From: a virus
Virus record (IMG/VR): IMGVR_UViG_3300009091_000057
Coordinates: 1 to 25,104 of that record
DNA length: 25,104 nt
Direction: 5' to 3' (one strand)
Positions 6,706-13,880 of the stretch are shown piece after piece. The notes beneath the pieces are model-generated. The model had not been told where the DNA came from. It searched no databases and saw only the letters and a program-made list of their open reading frames with translations. The translations under genes were made by a program, and so were the position numbers. Each line of letters starts with the position of its first letter. The first letter of the stretch is position 1.

Positions 6706-7158
6706 ATGAGAGGAAAAGCCAGCATCTTCCAGCAGCTAGGCGACCGCATCCGTGCGCTGTTCTCCCAGTTGCGCTCCCGCGTCAGCAACGCACAGAGAGC
6801 CAAGCTCATCAGAAAGCACAAGGACTACAGGAAAGCTGTCCGAATCCAGAGGGAAATCCAAGCCCTCGAAGACCAGAAGCTGACACTCGCCCGAGACCTC
6901 GACAAGCTGGGCTGGGAAGCCACGCCCTACTGGCTGGCTGACACGGAAGCACCAGTCGTGCCCAGTGAGATGCGGCGGAACCCGCCACGTGCCGCCAAGA
7001 GCCCAGAAGAACAGACCCTCGAAGACGAGGAAGCCCAGTGGATCAAGCGCCTGACAGAGCTGGAGATCCGCGCCACGCTGAAAGATCCGAACACGGCCAA
7101 CGCCATCCTCGAATTCATGGCCCAGCTCGACACGCGTGATAAGGAGACCAAGAAATGA
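6706..7158 (+). CDS. Coiled-coil hypothetical protein (150 aa)
   Basis: The ATG at 6706 follows a strong GAGGAGG site 8-9 bases upstream, which decides the start; the same frame is open from 6496 but that part overlaps the 68-residue gene. The protein has a long basic/acidic heptad region (about residues 8-68, with ALEDQKLTLARDLDKLGW), a proline-containing linker, and a second acidic helix (about 100-145, EEAQWIKRLTELEIRATL). It is probably an elongated helical oligomer. It couples to the next gene by ATGA. Function unknown. Confidence 0.75.
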   Translation: MRGKASIFQQLGDRIRALFSQLRSRVSNAQRAKLIRKHKDYRKAVRIQREIQALEDQKLTLARDLDKLGWEATPYWLADTEAPVVPSEMRRNPPRAAKSPEEQTLEDEEAQWIKRLTELEIRATLKDPNTANAILEFMAQLDTRDKETKK

Positions 7159-7505
7159 AGGAAGAGCCTGAAGGCGAAGAGCCGAACATGGCAGAGTTCG
7201 AAAAGCGCGCGGATGCGCTCTACGACATGCTGGTCGTCTTCCTGATGGGCACAAATGAGCACCCCACAGTGATCACCGCGGCGATCACGAAAGTGCTCAT
7301 CAAGGCCCTCGCCCACAGCATCACCACAAGGGAACAGCTCGAAGACATGCGCAAGCTGTACGCCGACTTCCCCAATGCGGTCATCGCGCACATCAAGGAG
7401 TGCGAGTATACGTATCCCGGACTGAAGGCGGAACTCAAGGCAGCAGAGCCTGCCTCCGAAGTACCCTCCGCTGAGGAACTGGAACAATGGCTCAGACTCG
7501 AGTAG
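7155..7505 (+). CDS. Hypothetical helical protein (116 aa), paralogue of the 11634 gene
   Basis: Starts in the ATGA overlap with the coiled-coil gene. An internal ATG (residue 12) is an alternative start. The core reads LYDMLVVFLMGTNEHPTVI, then ITKVLIKALAHSIT and a charged helix with LEDMRKLY. The stretch from FLM to KALA lines up with FLM to LKA in the 97-residue protein at 11634 without gaps, sharing F, L, M, N, P, I, T, V and L positions, so the two appear to be distant copies. All-helical, soluble. Its C-terminus overlaps the next gene by 19 bases. Function unknown. Confidence 0.75.
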   Translation: MKEEPEGEEPNMAEFEKRADALYDMLVVFLMGTNEHPTVITAAITKVLIKALAHSITTREQLEDMRKLYADFPNAVIAHIKECEYTYPGLKAELKAAEPASEVPSAEELEQWLRLE

Positions 7506-7717
7506 CTCCGCGGATCTTCGCAGAGATTACGAGGATCCCGTACATCATCCGGTACCAGGATCCGAGTACGAAAGCTGTGTTAGAAGGCTCGTACAATCCG
7601 CTCACCCATGAGCTGCGCTGGAACTGCGGTGCCGCCGTCACCCTAGAGCAACTCAGCGCAGTCGCCGACTGGACCGTCGAACTCCGAATGCTCACGCTCA
7701 GCGGAGTCCACGGATGA
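7487..7717 (+). CDS. Small hypothetical protein (76 aa)
   Basis: A 76-residue protein that begins inside the end of the previous gene (19-base overlap). It alternates short beta strands (PYIIRYQDPSTK, AVLEGSYNP, HELRWNCGAAVT) with a final helix and strand (LEQLSAVADWTVELRML). This pattern suggests a small beta-rich domain. One cysteine, no motif. It joins the next small gene by ATGATG at 7714. No family recognised. Confidence 0.65.
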   Translation: MAQTRVAPRIFAEITRIPYIIRYQDPSTKAVLEGSYNPLTHELRWNCGAAVTLEQLSAVADWTVELRMLTLSGVHG

Positions 7718-7893
7718 TGCCACTCCCATGCATCATCGCCCGTGCCGTGATCGCCGTGGCCCTGATCGCAGGCCAGCTCCTCGCCATGGAAGCGCTGTAC
7801 GAGATCATCCGGTCGCTGCGCCACCTCAGCTCCGAAATCTCAGTCATCCGTGAAGACCTGCGCTCAGCAGACAGGAGATTCAGACACTCATGA
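7714..7893 (+). CDS. Small single-pass membrane protein with charged helical tail (59 aa)
   Basis: Translation from the ATG at 7714 (overlapping the previous TGA) gives 59 residues. A hydrophobic segment at about 6-24 (CIIARAVIAVALIAGQLLA) is followed by an amphipathic charged tail with heptad-like spacing (LYEIIRSLRHLSSEISVIREDL). This is a clear membrane-anchor plus coiled-coil layout. Such proteins in phages include spanin- or holin-like and superinfection-exclusion proteins, but nothing here decides among them. It closes the 6247-7893 cluster. Confidence 0.65.
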   Translation: MMPLPCIIARAVIAVALIAGQLLAMEALYEIIRSLRHLSSEISVIREDLRSADRRFRHS

Positions 7894-7945
7894 CCATATC
7901 GCCCACCAGTAAATAAGAGCCCGTAGGGAAAGCCGCCTCCATAGC

Positions 7946-7986
7946 CGTTGTCAAGGTTCTAGGCATTGACCTCGAATTTGACAACG
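7946..7986. promoter_or_regulatory. Inverted repeat overlapping the -35 box (candidate operator)
   Basis: CGTTGTCAA (7946-7954) and TTGACAACG (7978-7986) are exact 9-base inverted repeats separated by 23 bases. The right arm contains the -35 hexamer of the promoter at 7978-8006, so a bound dimer would block RNA polymerase. The loop contains a second TTGAC-like half. A repressor site is the simplest reading (inference). Confidence 0.55.
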
Positions 7987-8006
7987 GCGTTAGCCTCGTG
8001 TATACT
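7978..8006 (+). promoter_or_regulatory. Sigma-70 promoter of the MoxR/VWA operon
   Basis: TTGACA at 7978-7983, a 17-base spacer, and TATACT at 8001-8006. This matches the -35 consensus fully and the -10 at five of six positions with optimal spacing. Start of transcription is expected near 8013, leaving a leader of about 25 bases with GGAAGGAGGAG before the TTG start at 8038. It is the best promoter in the window. Confidence 0.88.
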
Positions 8007-8037
8007 GTCCGTCCCCGCCCAAGGGAAGGAGGAGCCC

Positions 8038-8280
8038 TTGACCGAAGAGAAAGCCCCGATTGCCGTGAAGACCACGTACACCGTCGCCCTGGAATGCGGC
8101 TTCGACATTCGTGTGTCGAAGAGCAGCAATGATCTGCAGAACGTCCAGCTGCAGATCGTCGATCGCACGGATCGGGAATGTGCCGACAGCATCAACCTCA
8201 CCGCCATCGAGTGGCGGACTCTCTTTGACCTGTATTACATGCTTGGGGTCTATCCGCCCAAGCCTGAGGAGACGGCGTAA
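8038..8280 (+). CDS. Hypothetical protein (80 aa), first gene of the MoxR/VWA operon
   Basis: The frame is open from a TTG at 7966, but the promoter lies inside that extension, so the true start is the TTG at 8038, preceded by GAAGGAGGAG. The 80-residue product has strands in the first half (IAVKTTYTVALECGFDIRVS, NVQLQIVDR) and a helix near the end (AIEWRTLFDLYYML). It looks like a small alpha/beta protein. It shares one base-pair junction (TAATG) with the next gene. Function unknown; as promoter-proximal gene it should be made in large amounts. Confidence 0.75.
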   Translation: MTEEKAPIAVKTTYTVALECGFDIRVSKSSNDLQNVQLQIVDRTDRECADSINLTAIEWRTLFDLYYMLGVYPPKPEETA

Positions 8281-8633
8281 TGCCCACCACCAAGGACGAA
8301 CTCAAGCGCTACAAGGCGTACCTGCTCCAGCAAGCCATCACCGTGAAAGACGAGACGCAAGGCTTGCAGGAAGCCTCTTCACGCGAGATCAACCTGGGCG
8401 TGGAACTCGCGGTGGAGATCGAGAACATCATCAACAACGACGTCGAAGCGCACGGCCCACTGCTGAACGCCACGGTCGCCTCGCTGCTGGGCTCTGCCGC
8501 CGTGGGCATGATGGTCAACCGCATGGATCTGCCGGAAGAATATCTCCGCCAGATGTTCACCGCGATCATCCGCAAGAACTTTGAACTGCGGAGCTTTCCA
8601 ACAGCTCTGCCTTCCAACGGAGTGACGCACTAA
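8280..8633 (+). CDS. Hypothetical helical protein (117 aa)
   Basis: Starts in a TAATG overlap. All-helical prediction: a basic N-terminal helix, an acidic helix (LGVELAVEIENIINN), a small-residue helix (LLNATVASLLGSAAVGMMV) and an amphipathic final helix (EEYLRQMFTAIIRKNF). The small-residue helix could touch a membrane but is not long or hydrophobic enough to be certain. Its helix order and spacing (EH..., then a 20-residue aliphatic helix, then LRQM) weakly resembles the proteins at 7155 and 11634. It lies directly before the AAA+ gene and couples to it by TAATG, so it may be a partner of that ATPase. Confidence 0.75.
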   Translation: MPTTKDELKRYKAYLLQQAITVKDETQGLQEASSREINLGVELAVEIENIINNDVEAHGPLLNATVASLLGSAAVGMMVNRMDLPEEYLRQMFTAIIRKNFELRSFPTALPSNGVTH

Positions 8634-9373
8634 TGGCGAAGTCCACACCCATTTCCTCGCTCACAGCATGGCAGATCCACGATCACATGCTCTCCGCGCA
8701 CGTCCCACGGATGCTGACCTACGGCCCTCCCGGAATCGGAAAGTCCTACGGCCCAGCGAAATGGGCCGCGAAGAACCGCTGGGAGTTCATGAGCGTCACG
8801 CTGACAGACCAGACGCCAGCCTCAGAGCTGCGAGGGCACTTCATCCTCAAGGGCTCCGACTTCGTCTGGCACGATGGCGTCGTCACGAGAGCGTGGCGGA
8901 AAACCCAGGAAGGCCTCAACGTCCTGATCGAGATCAACGAGATTGTGGAAGCGGGCGCCGACGTCGAAGTCTTCCTCCACAATGCCCTCGACGATCCCGA
9001 GTTCGCCAGACTGGATCTTCCAACCGGCGAAACCATTCGTCCGGCTCCGGAACGTCTCATCGTCGTCGCCACGATGAATGGCAATCCGGGCATGATCCGC
9101 GAAGCCCTCCGTGATCGCTTCCCGGTGAAGATCCAGCTCAACGAACCGCATCCCGATGCAATCATGGCGTTGCCATCGGACTTGCGCCCACTCGCCATGG
9201 AAATGACCAAGGCATCGAAGGGAAAAGATCGCATGAGCGTTCGCCCCTTCGTGGCCTATGCGCAGCTTCGGAGCCGTGTCGCCGCGAACATCGCAGCTGA
9301 GGCGGTCTTCGGGGAGAACGCACTCGACATTCTCACAGCATTGGGGCTTTCAACGATCAAAGCCCCGAAGTAA
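8633..9373 (+). CDS. MoxR-type AAA+ ATPase
   Basis: A 246-residue AAA+ ATPase of the MoxR/dynein-related (AAA_5) kind. Seen motifs: Walker A GPPGIGKS at 31-38, Walker B-type VLIEINE at 97-103 (Glu where Asp is more usual), sensor 1 ATMNGNP at 146-152, and an arginine-finger candidate in REALRDRF at 156-163. MoxR enzymes act as hexameric chaperone-like remodelers, usually with a VWA-domain partner encoded next door, as here (gene at 9386, 12-base gap). The lid domain is short. Similar phage proteins are often annotated as CobS-like; nothing here ties it to cobalamin. Target unknown. Confidence 0.9.
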   Translation: MAKSTPISSLTAWQIHDHMLSAHVPRMLTYGPPGIGKSYGPAKWAAKNRWEFMSVTLTDQTPASELRGHFILKGSDFVWHDGVVTRAWRKTQEGLNVLIEINEIVEAGADVEVFLHNALDDPEFARLDLPTGETIRPAPERLIVVATMNGNPGMIREALRDRFPVKIQLNEPHPDAIMALPSDLRPLAMEMTKASKGKDRMSVRPFVAYAQLRSRVAANIAAEAVFGENALDILTALGLSTIKAPK

Positions 9374-9385
9374 AGGAGCTGGCTC

Positions 9386-10882
9386 TTGCGAAGAACATTC
9401 CCGGAAGTCTTGCCTGACGATCGGGGTGGCGAGGAGTGGCAAGTCTCTCAGACGTTTCTGGGCGACCTCCACGCCACCACCGATCTCAAGCGGAAGACGA
9501 TGACCATCCCGGGCGGCGACGATGCGCAATCACTGGCCGTCCGTGCACGGGAGATGATTGCCGCAGCAATCGGCTCCGGATGGGATCATTACAAGGTCTC
9601 GCAGAAATATGATCTCAAAGTGGCCTCGGTGGCGCTGGCTGAGCGCATCCGCGTGAACTGGTCGATTAGGAACGCGGATAGCTTGATCGGCTCCGTTCCC
9701 CCCATGGCGCAGGAAGCGCTGACCCAATACGAACACAGCACGATCACCCAGAACGAACTGGACGTCGCTGTCGCGCAATGGCAGAAGGCCTACAGAAAGG
9801 AGCCGAAAGACACGCTCAAGCGGTGGGCGATGGCAGCCATGGACGCCGCCTTCACGGCGGATCAGTGCGCCATCATAGAGCTTGGACGCCGCATGATAGG
9901 CGATGTCCCCGAAGACGATGAATCGTCGATGGTCGATCAGATCTTCGAGCAGCTCTGCGAACGGATAAATAAGATCTGCATCGACGGGGCGTCACGCCAG
10001 CGCTCCGGCATTCCCAAGCTCTCCACAATCGTCGAACTGGCAAAAGCCCTTGAGAAAACCGTGGATAATGCCATCGACGACAGCATGATGAGCGGTGCAC
10101 GCGACGGTCCACCTGCTGATCCGGACGATCGCATGCGCATGAGCAAAAAAGATCGTGCGGCGTTGGACATGCTCGATCCAGACGGAAACAAGATGAAAAA
10201 ACGGAACGAGCAGTTCGAAGGGCGATGGCCCGTCAGCGCGAAGCATCGCTGGGGTGAACTCACCATCGTCGAGGCGAGTCTCGTCGATGACTTCCGCATC
10301 CGTAGGCTCTTGAGGAAAGCCTACGCCACGGACGCAGGCGTGCAGATCGGCGCCCTGCACCGCCTCTATACGGATCAGAAGATCTTCCGCGATGTGAAGC
10401 TCGTCAACGTCGGAACCGTGCTCATCGACACCTCCGGATCGATGAGCCTGAGCCAAGAGGACATCTATAACATGGTCCTCGAATGCCCAGCGATCACAGT
10501 CGCCACGTACTCCGGCGAGGAAGCCGAAGGCGTCCTGAAGATCGTCGTCAGCGGAGGGAAGATCGCGCATGATTCCAATGACTTCTATCCGCCAGGTGGC
10601 GGTGGAAACATCGTCGATGGCCCAGCGCTGGAGTGGCTGGGCACTCAGCAAGCACCGCGAATTTGGATCTCTGACGGCTGCGTGACAGGCATCAACGACA
10701 CCATGGCTCCGAACCTCACCATGGAGTGCATCGCCCTGCTCGCCCAGCATCAAATCTGGCGAGTGCCAACGCTCACGCACGGAGGGCAGCTGGTGAAGCT
10801 GCTCAACGACCCACGGAAAAAGCGATTGCTCATGGAAAGCCAATGGGGCTTGTTCATACCCCAGGAGGGCGCACACCGATGA
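9386..10882 (+). CDS. VWA-domain protein, partner of the MoxR-type ATPase
   Basis: A 498-residue protein starting at TTG 9386, chosen because AAAGGAG lies 7 bases upstream. The N-terminal two thirds are helical and charged. The C-terminal third is a von Willebrand factor A domain: MIDAS motif DTSGSM at residues 348-353, and ISDG near 430. The usual third MIDAS position (Thr after a Gly pair) reads GGGGN here, so metal coordination may be altered. Known MoxR/VWA pairs (RavA-ViaA, CbbQ-CbbO) use the VWA protein as adaptor that brings a target to the ATPase. The stop overlaps the next start as ATGA. No CobT-type chemistry is implied. Confidence 0.88.
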   Translation: MRRTFPEVLPDDRGGEEWQVSQTFLGDLHATTDLKRKTMTIPGGDDAQSLAVRAREMIAAAIGSGWDHYKVSQKYDLKVASVALAERIRVNWSIRNADSLIGSVPPMAQEALTQYEHSTITQNELDVAVAQWQKAYRKEPKDTLKRWAMAAMDAAFTADQCAIIELGRRMIGDVPEDDESSMVDQIFEQLCERINKICIDGASRQRSGIPKLSTIVELAKALEKTVDNAIDDSMMSGARDGPPADPDDRMRMSKKDRAALDMLDPDGNKMKKRNEQFEGRWPVSAKHRWGELTIVEASLVDDFRIRRLLRKAYATDAGVQIGALHRLYTDQKIFRDVKLVNVGTVLIDTSGSMSLSQEDIYNMVLECPAITVATYSGEEAEGVLKIVVSGGKIAHDSNDFYPPGGGGNIVDGPALEWLGTQQAPRIWISDGCVTGINDTMAPNLTMECIALLAQHQIWRVPTLTHGGQLVKLLNDPRKKRLLMESQWGLFIPQEGAHR

Positions 10883-11223
10883 TCGAAAAAGGCCTGTATC
10901 ACATCTCACTCCGCAACGGCGTGAAGATTACGCTGAGGAACGGGCGAGAGGCGCTCTCGCTGTTCCTCAAAGCGGATGAGTTCCAAAGGAATGACGATCT
11001 CTATCATGCCCATCTTACTGAGGCATTGGTAGACCAGATTGACGCAGCCGGGCGGAGCTATGCCGGATGGTTCATGGTAGACGAGGATTCCGCCCGCCTC
11101 ACGATTCCGGAGCGCAACATCGCTGGATGGCAGTGGATTGAGGACAAGCCCATTGTCGAGGAGAAGCCTGTCGATCTCGAGGAGATTCGAAGGCTCTTGG
11201 AGGGCCCACCCCGTGCAGATTGA
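10879..11223 (+). CDS. Hypothetical protein (114 aa) coupled to the VWA gene
   Basis: Starts at the ATG in the ATGA overlap; the same frame is open from 10726 but that part is a shadow of the VWA gene. The N-terminus is beta-rich (GLYHISLRNGVKITLRNGREAL), followed by a helix, more strands around GWFMVDEDSARLTIP, and an acidic C-terminus (IVEEKPVDLEEIRRLL). It could be a small adaptor of the ATPase pair, judged only from position. No family recognised. Confidence 0.75.
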   Translation: MIEKGLYHISLRNGVKITLRNGREALSLFLKADEFQRNDDLYHAHLTEALVDQIDAAGRSYAGWFMVDEDSARLTIPERNIAGWQWIEDKPIVEEKPVDLEEIRRLLEGPPRAD

Positions 11224-11461
11224 AATCGTGCCCATCCCACAAGGCTCTGGGCGCATCACCGCCACGAGCGCCATCTGGGACGAGCTGATCAAAGCGAAAC
11301 TCACAGGTGTCGCGATTCGGGTCAACATCGAAAGCGCGAAAGCAGCCAAGCTGCTGCAGAACTCGCTCTCCCACAGAGTGCGGAAGAACCTCCCATCGTG
11401 CCGCCTCCGCTCTCAATGGGACCGCGCCACCCAGCTACTCACGCTATGGATCAGCGAGTAG
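11213..11461 (+). CDS. Small hypothetical protein (82 aa), GTG start
   Basis: The start is the GTG at 11213, inside the end of the previous gene, with GGAGGGC about 10 bases upstream. The frame is open further back, but that region is a shadow. The product has a first strand (MQIEIVPIP), a helix (SAIWDELIKAKL), a strand (VAIRVNI), a helix (AAKLLQNSL) and a Trp-containing final strand (ATQLLTLWIS). Alpha/beta, basic. Overlaps the next gene by 16 bases. Function unknown. Confidence 0.65.
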   Translation: MQIEIVPIPQGSGRITATSAIWDELIKAKLTGVAIRVNIESAKAAKLLQNSLSHRVRKNLPSCRLRSQWDRATQLLTLWISE

Positions 11462-11637
11462 CCCAGCTCCGGACGGCGATTGCCATTGAAGAGATCGCCT
11501 CCACCTACGCGAACATGCTGCGGCGGGTGTCATGGGAGGAGCCCGCCGCTGAGATCCACGCCGTCTACGACACACTCAACCTGCTGGCGGGGAAGGCCCT
11601 CGCCTGGCAGGCGGCGCTGAAGGAGGACAAGGAATGA
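11446..11637 (+). CDS. Small helical protein (63 aa)
   Basis: Begins at ATG 11446 within the end of the previous gene; an earlier in-frame ATG at 11398 would lie deep inside that gene and is unlikely. The 63 residues are nearly all helix (QLRTAIAIEEIASTYANML, then EIHAVYDTLNLLAGKALAW). Acidic/basic balanced, soluble. ATGA overlap with the next gene. Function unknown. Confidence 0.65.
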   Translation: MDQRVAQLRTAIAIEEIASTYANMLRRVSWEEPAAEIHAVYDTLNLLAGKALAWQAALKEDKE

Positions 11638-11927
11638 CGAAGAAGAAGGAAATCACGGATGAGGAACTGGCAGCGACGAAGCCGCTCGCGTTTCAAAGCG
11701 TGAACATCCTCCGCTTTCTGATGGAGAAGAACCAAGACCCTGCCGACATCTTCATGGTCATTACGCTCGTGCTCGTCGGGCTCAAGGCCATGTTCTTCGT
11801 CGGATCCTCAGAGGACTGGGAAAAGATGATGGCCGGGCTCAGCGAGTACGTCAACAAGGAAGCCGACCATGCGCTGAGGGATATCCCTGAGGTGATCGCG
11901 AAGATCAGAGGGGATGCCTATGACTGA
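11634..11927 (+). CDS. Hypothetical helical protein (97 aa), paralogue of the 7155 gene
   Basis: Starts in an ATGA overlap. The core VNILRFLMEKNQDPADIF, then VITLVLVGLKAMFFV and a charged helix with WEKMM aligns without gaps to the 116-residue protein at 7155 (FLM..N..P..I...IT.VL pattern, about 11 identical of 25 by eye). The aliphatic middle helix could be buried in an oligomer. The presence of one copy in the small-gene cluster and another in the MoxR operon suggests duplication. Function unknown. Confidence 0.75.
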   Translation: MTKKKEITDEELAATKPLAFQSVNILRFLMEKNQDPADIFMVITLVLVGLKAMFFVGSSEDWEKMMAGLSEYVNKEADHALRDIPEVIAKIRGDAYD

Positions 11928-12429
11928 CATCGAGCGGCTATTCGACTTCGCCCAGTCAGCCTTGGACAACCAGAACTGGCTGGCGGGGATGATCGAGGTG
12001 GACTGTGACCTTGGGAATTTCGCTGTGGCGCTGGCGTCGAAGGAGGCGCATGACAACCGCCACAAGATTATCCACATCTTGGCAGAGGTCTTCCCGGGCG
12101 TGACCGCGATCCGCTTTCTCTACGACGGCTACGTCACCCCATTGGAGGATGGGAAACCGTGCCCGGAATGCCTGGGAGAAGAGCCAGAGCGTTCAACATG
12201 CACAGCCTGCTGTGGCTTTGGCCTGCAAACCGATAGCACTGGCCGCTCCGATGCGCTCGTCGTGATTGAGATTACCAAGGAGGGACAGACCGTTCACACC
12301 CAGCGGTACACCGTGGTTGGAACGCCCAAGAGCGGCACCGTCAGGCGGCTCTACCAGCGCCCGACCTCACACAGCATCAACGGCGAGGATCTGACCGGTT
12401 TCCATTCGTCTTACCCGGAGACACTATGA
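11920..12429 (+). CDS. Hypothetical protein with Cys4 zinc-binding loop (169 aa)
   Basis: Two ATGs (11914 and 11920) compete; the second is preferred because GAGGGG lies 7-8 bases upstream of it. The N-terminal half is helical (IERLFDFAQSALD, HKIIHILAEVF). The middle has two CxxC pairs, CPEC and CTAC followed by CGFG, spaced like one DnaJ-type zinc module. The C-terminal part is beta-rich. Zinc binding is a fair inference; a DnaJ role is not, as there is no J domain. It couples to the next gene by ATGA. Confidence 0.75.
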   Translation: MTDIERLFDFAQSALDNQNWLAGMIEVDCDLGNFAVALASKEAHDNRHKIIHILAEVFPGVTAIRFLYDGYVTPLEDGKPCPECLGEEPERSTCTACCGFGLQTDSTGRSDALVVIEITKEGQTVHTQRYTVVGTPKSGTVRRLYQRPTSHSINGEDLTGFHSSYPETL

Positions 12430-12818
12430 CCATCAACGAAGGAATCGCGAAGTACGGCAGACTGCCCGCGGATGGAGAGCCGCGTATCCACGTGGCTCAG
12501 GAGATCTTCGATACGCTCTTGAAAGCCGGCGTCGATTGCAAGCTCTCGTCCGTAGCGGTCGCCTACATGAAGTGGCTGAAGACCCAGACGATGACAGAGG
12601 TGGCGAAGCCCGACCCCGTGAAGCCTGCGTCAATCGCGAAGAGGGCCAGGCGTGCAGCGAAGCGGCAAGAACAGCAGATCAACGAAGCCATGCACACGCG
12701 GCTGCAGTCACGGATTGACGACGCCGATCGGCTGCGGACACTCGTGGATGCCCGGGAGATGATGCTGATCGCGTTCGACGGCCTGATCGCCCAGCTCTCG
12801 CTGCGCCTGGCGAAGTAG
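12426..12818 (+). CDS. Hypothetical basic protein (130 aa), last gene of the operon
   Basis: Starts in an ATGA overlap. The N-terminal 55 residues form a compact helical segment (AQEIFDTLLKAGVDCKL, VAVAYMKWLK). A Lys/Arg/Ala-rich linker follows (SIAKRARRAAKRQEQ), then a long charged helix (about 85-128). The basic linker suggests nucleic-acid or protein contact. It is followed by a strong hairpin (12846-12877) that probably ends the operon. No family recognised. Confidence 0.75.
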   Translation: MTINEGIAKYGRLPADGEPRIHVAQEIFDTLLKAGVDCKLSSVAVAYMKWLKTQTMTEVAKPDPVKPASIAKRARRAAKRQEQQINEAMHTRLQSRIDDADRLRTLVDAREMMLIAFDGLIAQLSLRLAK

Positions 12819-12845
12819 GCACAAGAAGGTTCTCACACTCTTCAA

Positions 12846-12877
12846 GGGGGAGGCGCGGAGGATCCCGCGTCTTCCCC
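12846..12877. terminator. Strong 13-bp hairpin at a convergent junction
   Basis: GGGGGAGGCGCGG (12846-12858) pairs with CCGCGTCTTCCCC (12865-12877), with two G-U pairs and a 6-base loop. It lies 28 bases past the stop of the plus-strand operon and about 120 bases past the end of the minus-strand pair. It has no clear T run, so it may slow polymerase or block 3' decay rather than act as a textbook terminator. Confidence 0.6.
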
Positions 12878-12943
12878 GGAAAGGATGCAGCATGAGTGCG
12901 GAAACGGGGCTAGCGCCCCCGTCCGGTGGTCAGCAGGCTTTCG

Positions 12944-12987
12944 GCGTTTGTGGCGGGGCGCCCGGACGGGCCGCGTTTGTGGCGGGG
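12944..12987 (+). repeat. Direct repeat GCGTTTGTGGCGGGG, 29-base period
   Basis: The 15-mer occurs exactly at 12944-12958 and 12973-12987. Between and around them CCCGTCCGG (12918-12926) and CCGGACGGG (12962-12970) form an inverted repeat. A 32-codon frame (12892-12990) spans the area but has no support beyond a weak ribosome site. The stretch between the two convergent units is probably non-coding. Confidence 0.6.
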
Positions 12988-12999
12988 TGAAAATCCTGG

Positions 13000-13878
13000 T
13001 CATTTCACCGTCTTCGACGCCCTCTGGATCTTGCTCCAACAGGCCCCCTCACTCTTCTTTGGGAAGCAATCTTTGAGCTTCCGCGCCAGCTCTCTGAGGC
13101 TCTCCCCCTTCCGGTTCTGCACTAACTCTATCGCCTTGGCATGGAAGGAATCCGCCATGGAAAACAGGTGGTACTCCGGATCCATCGCCACCCCAATGGC
13201 ATGGAGTTCGAGGGCCCTGCCCTTCGCGGTCAGCGTTCGCTCCGTCAGATGAAGAATCGAATCCATCCTTCCAGCGATATATCCGCTGCCCCGGTTCTCA
13301 TCCGTGACATCCATCTGAAACCCATTGGGACTACTCTTCCGGGCATGTGAAAGCAGCAGGATCGCCGGATTACGCGCCGCGGCCCTCAGCGCAGCGATGA
13401 CTCTCTTCATCTCTGATGAAGAGTTCTCCTCTTGGTCATGAACCTCCCTGATCGTGTCAATCACGAGCAGAACGGGCGGCGGATCCATTGCCGCCAGCGC
13501 CGCTCTGAGCCACGTGTTCCCATCACCCAGAATGTTGAAGGGGTAGGGCAGCTCGTCCGAATCCGCGTCAGCAAAGAACACACCAGAAAGGTCCAGCTTG
13601 GGTCGGACCTCCTCCAAACGCTCTGTCCACACCGTCCTCGGGGTATCCACCTGTAAATATGCCACGGGTCCATGGGTGCGCACTCCAAATCCCATCCATT
13701 CATTGACGGAAGGCGTCGCAATGGCATGCGCCAGCTGCAACGCCAAGTAAGACTTCCCAACCTTCGGCTTGCCAAAGAGATTGACATATCCTCCTGTCGG
13801 CAGTACATCCTCGATGATCCACGCTTCAGGCGCACGCGGCAGCGCCAGATACGACTCGAACTCGTGGAAGCGTGCCAT
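13000..13878 (-). CDS. RepA-like RecA-fold ATPase (AAA_25), probable replicative helicase
   Basis: A 292-residue RecA-fold ATPase. Walker A is GKPKVGKS at residues 36-43 after WIIEDVLPTGGYVNLFG, a lead-in typical of the RSF1010 RepA/AAA_25 group. Walker B is VLLVIDT at 136-142, and a LLLSHARK motif at about 175-182 fits the sensor region of this group. Family members are hexameric replicative helicases of plasmids and phages, or related DNA-repair ATPases. The C-terminal 60 residues are basic (LARKLKDCFPKKSEG) and may bind DNA. It follows the Dam-type gene with a 2-base gap, on the strand opposite its neighbours. Confidence 0.85.
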   Translation of the reverse strand: MARFHEFESYLALPRAPEAWIIEDVLPTGGYVNLFGKPKVGKSYLALQLAHAIATPSVNEWMGFGVRTHGPVAYLQVDTPRTVWTERLEEVRPKLDLSGVFFADADSDELPYPFNILGDGNTWLRAALAAMDPPPVLLVIDTIREVHDQEENSSSEMKRVIAALRAAARNPAILLLSHARKSSPNGFQMDVTDENRGSGYIAGRMDSILHLTERTLTAKGRALELHAIGVAMDPEYHLFSMADSFHAKAIELVQNRKGESLRELARKLKDCFPKKSEGACWSKIQRASKTVK

Positions 13879-13880
13879 CG

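Noticed and set aside
8633-10882. CobS/CobT cobaltochelatase annotation of the ATPase and VWA pair
   Set aside because: Both folds are shared by CobS/CobT, but no cobalamin-related residues or genes are seen. General MoxR/VWA is the safer call.
12892-12990. A 32-codon plus-strand frame in the convergent junction
   Set aside because: It is composed mainly of the direct repeat and Gly/Ala/Pro codons, with only a weak AAAGGA site. The region is better explained as hairpins and repeats.
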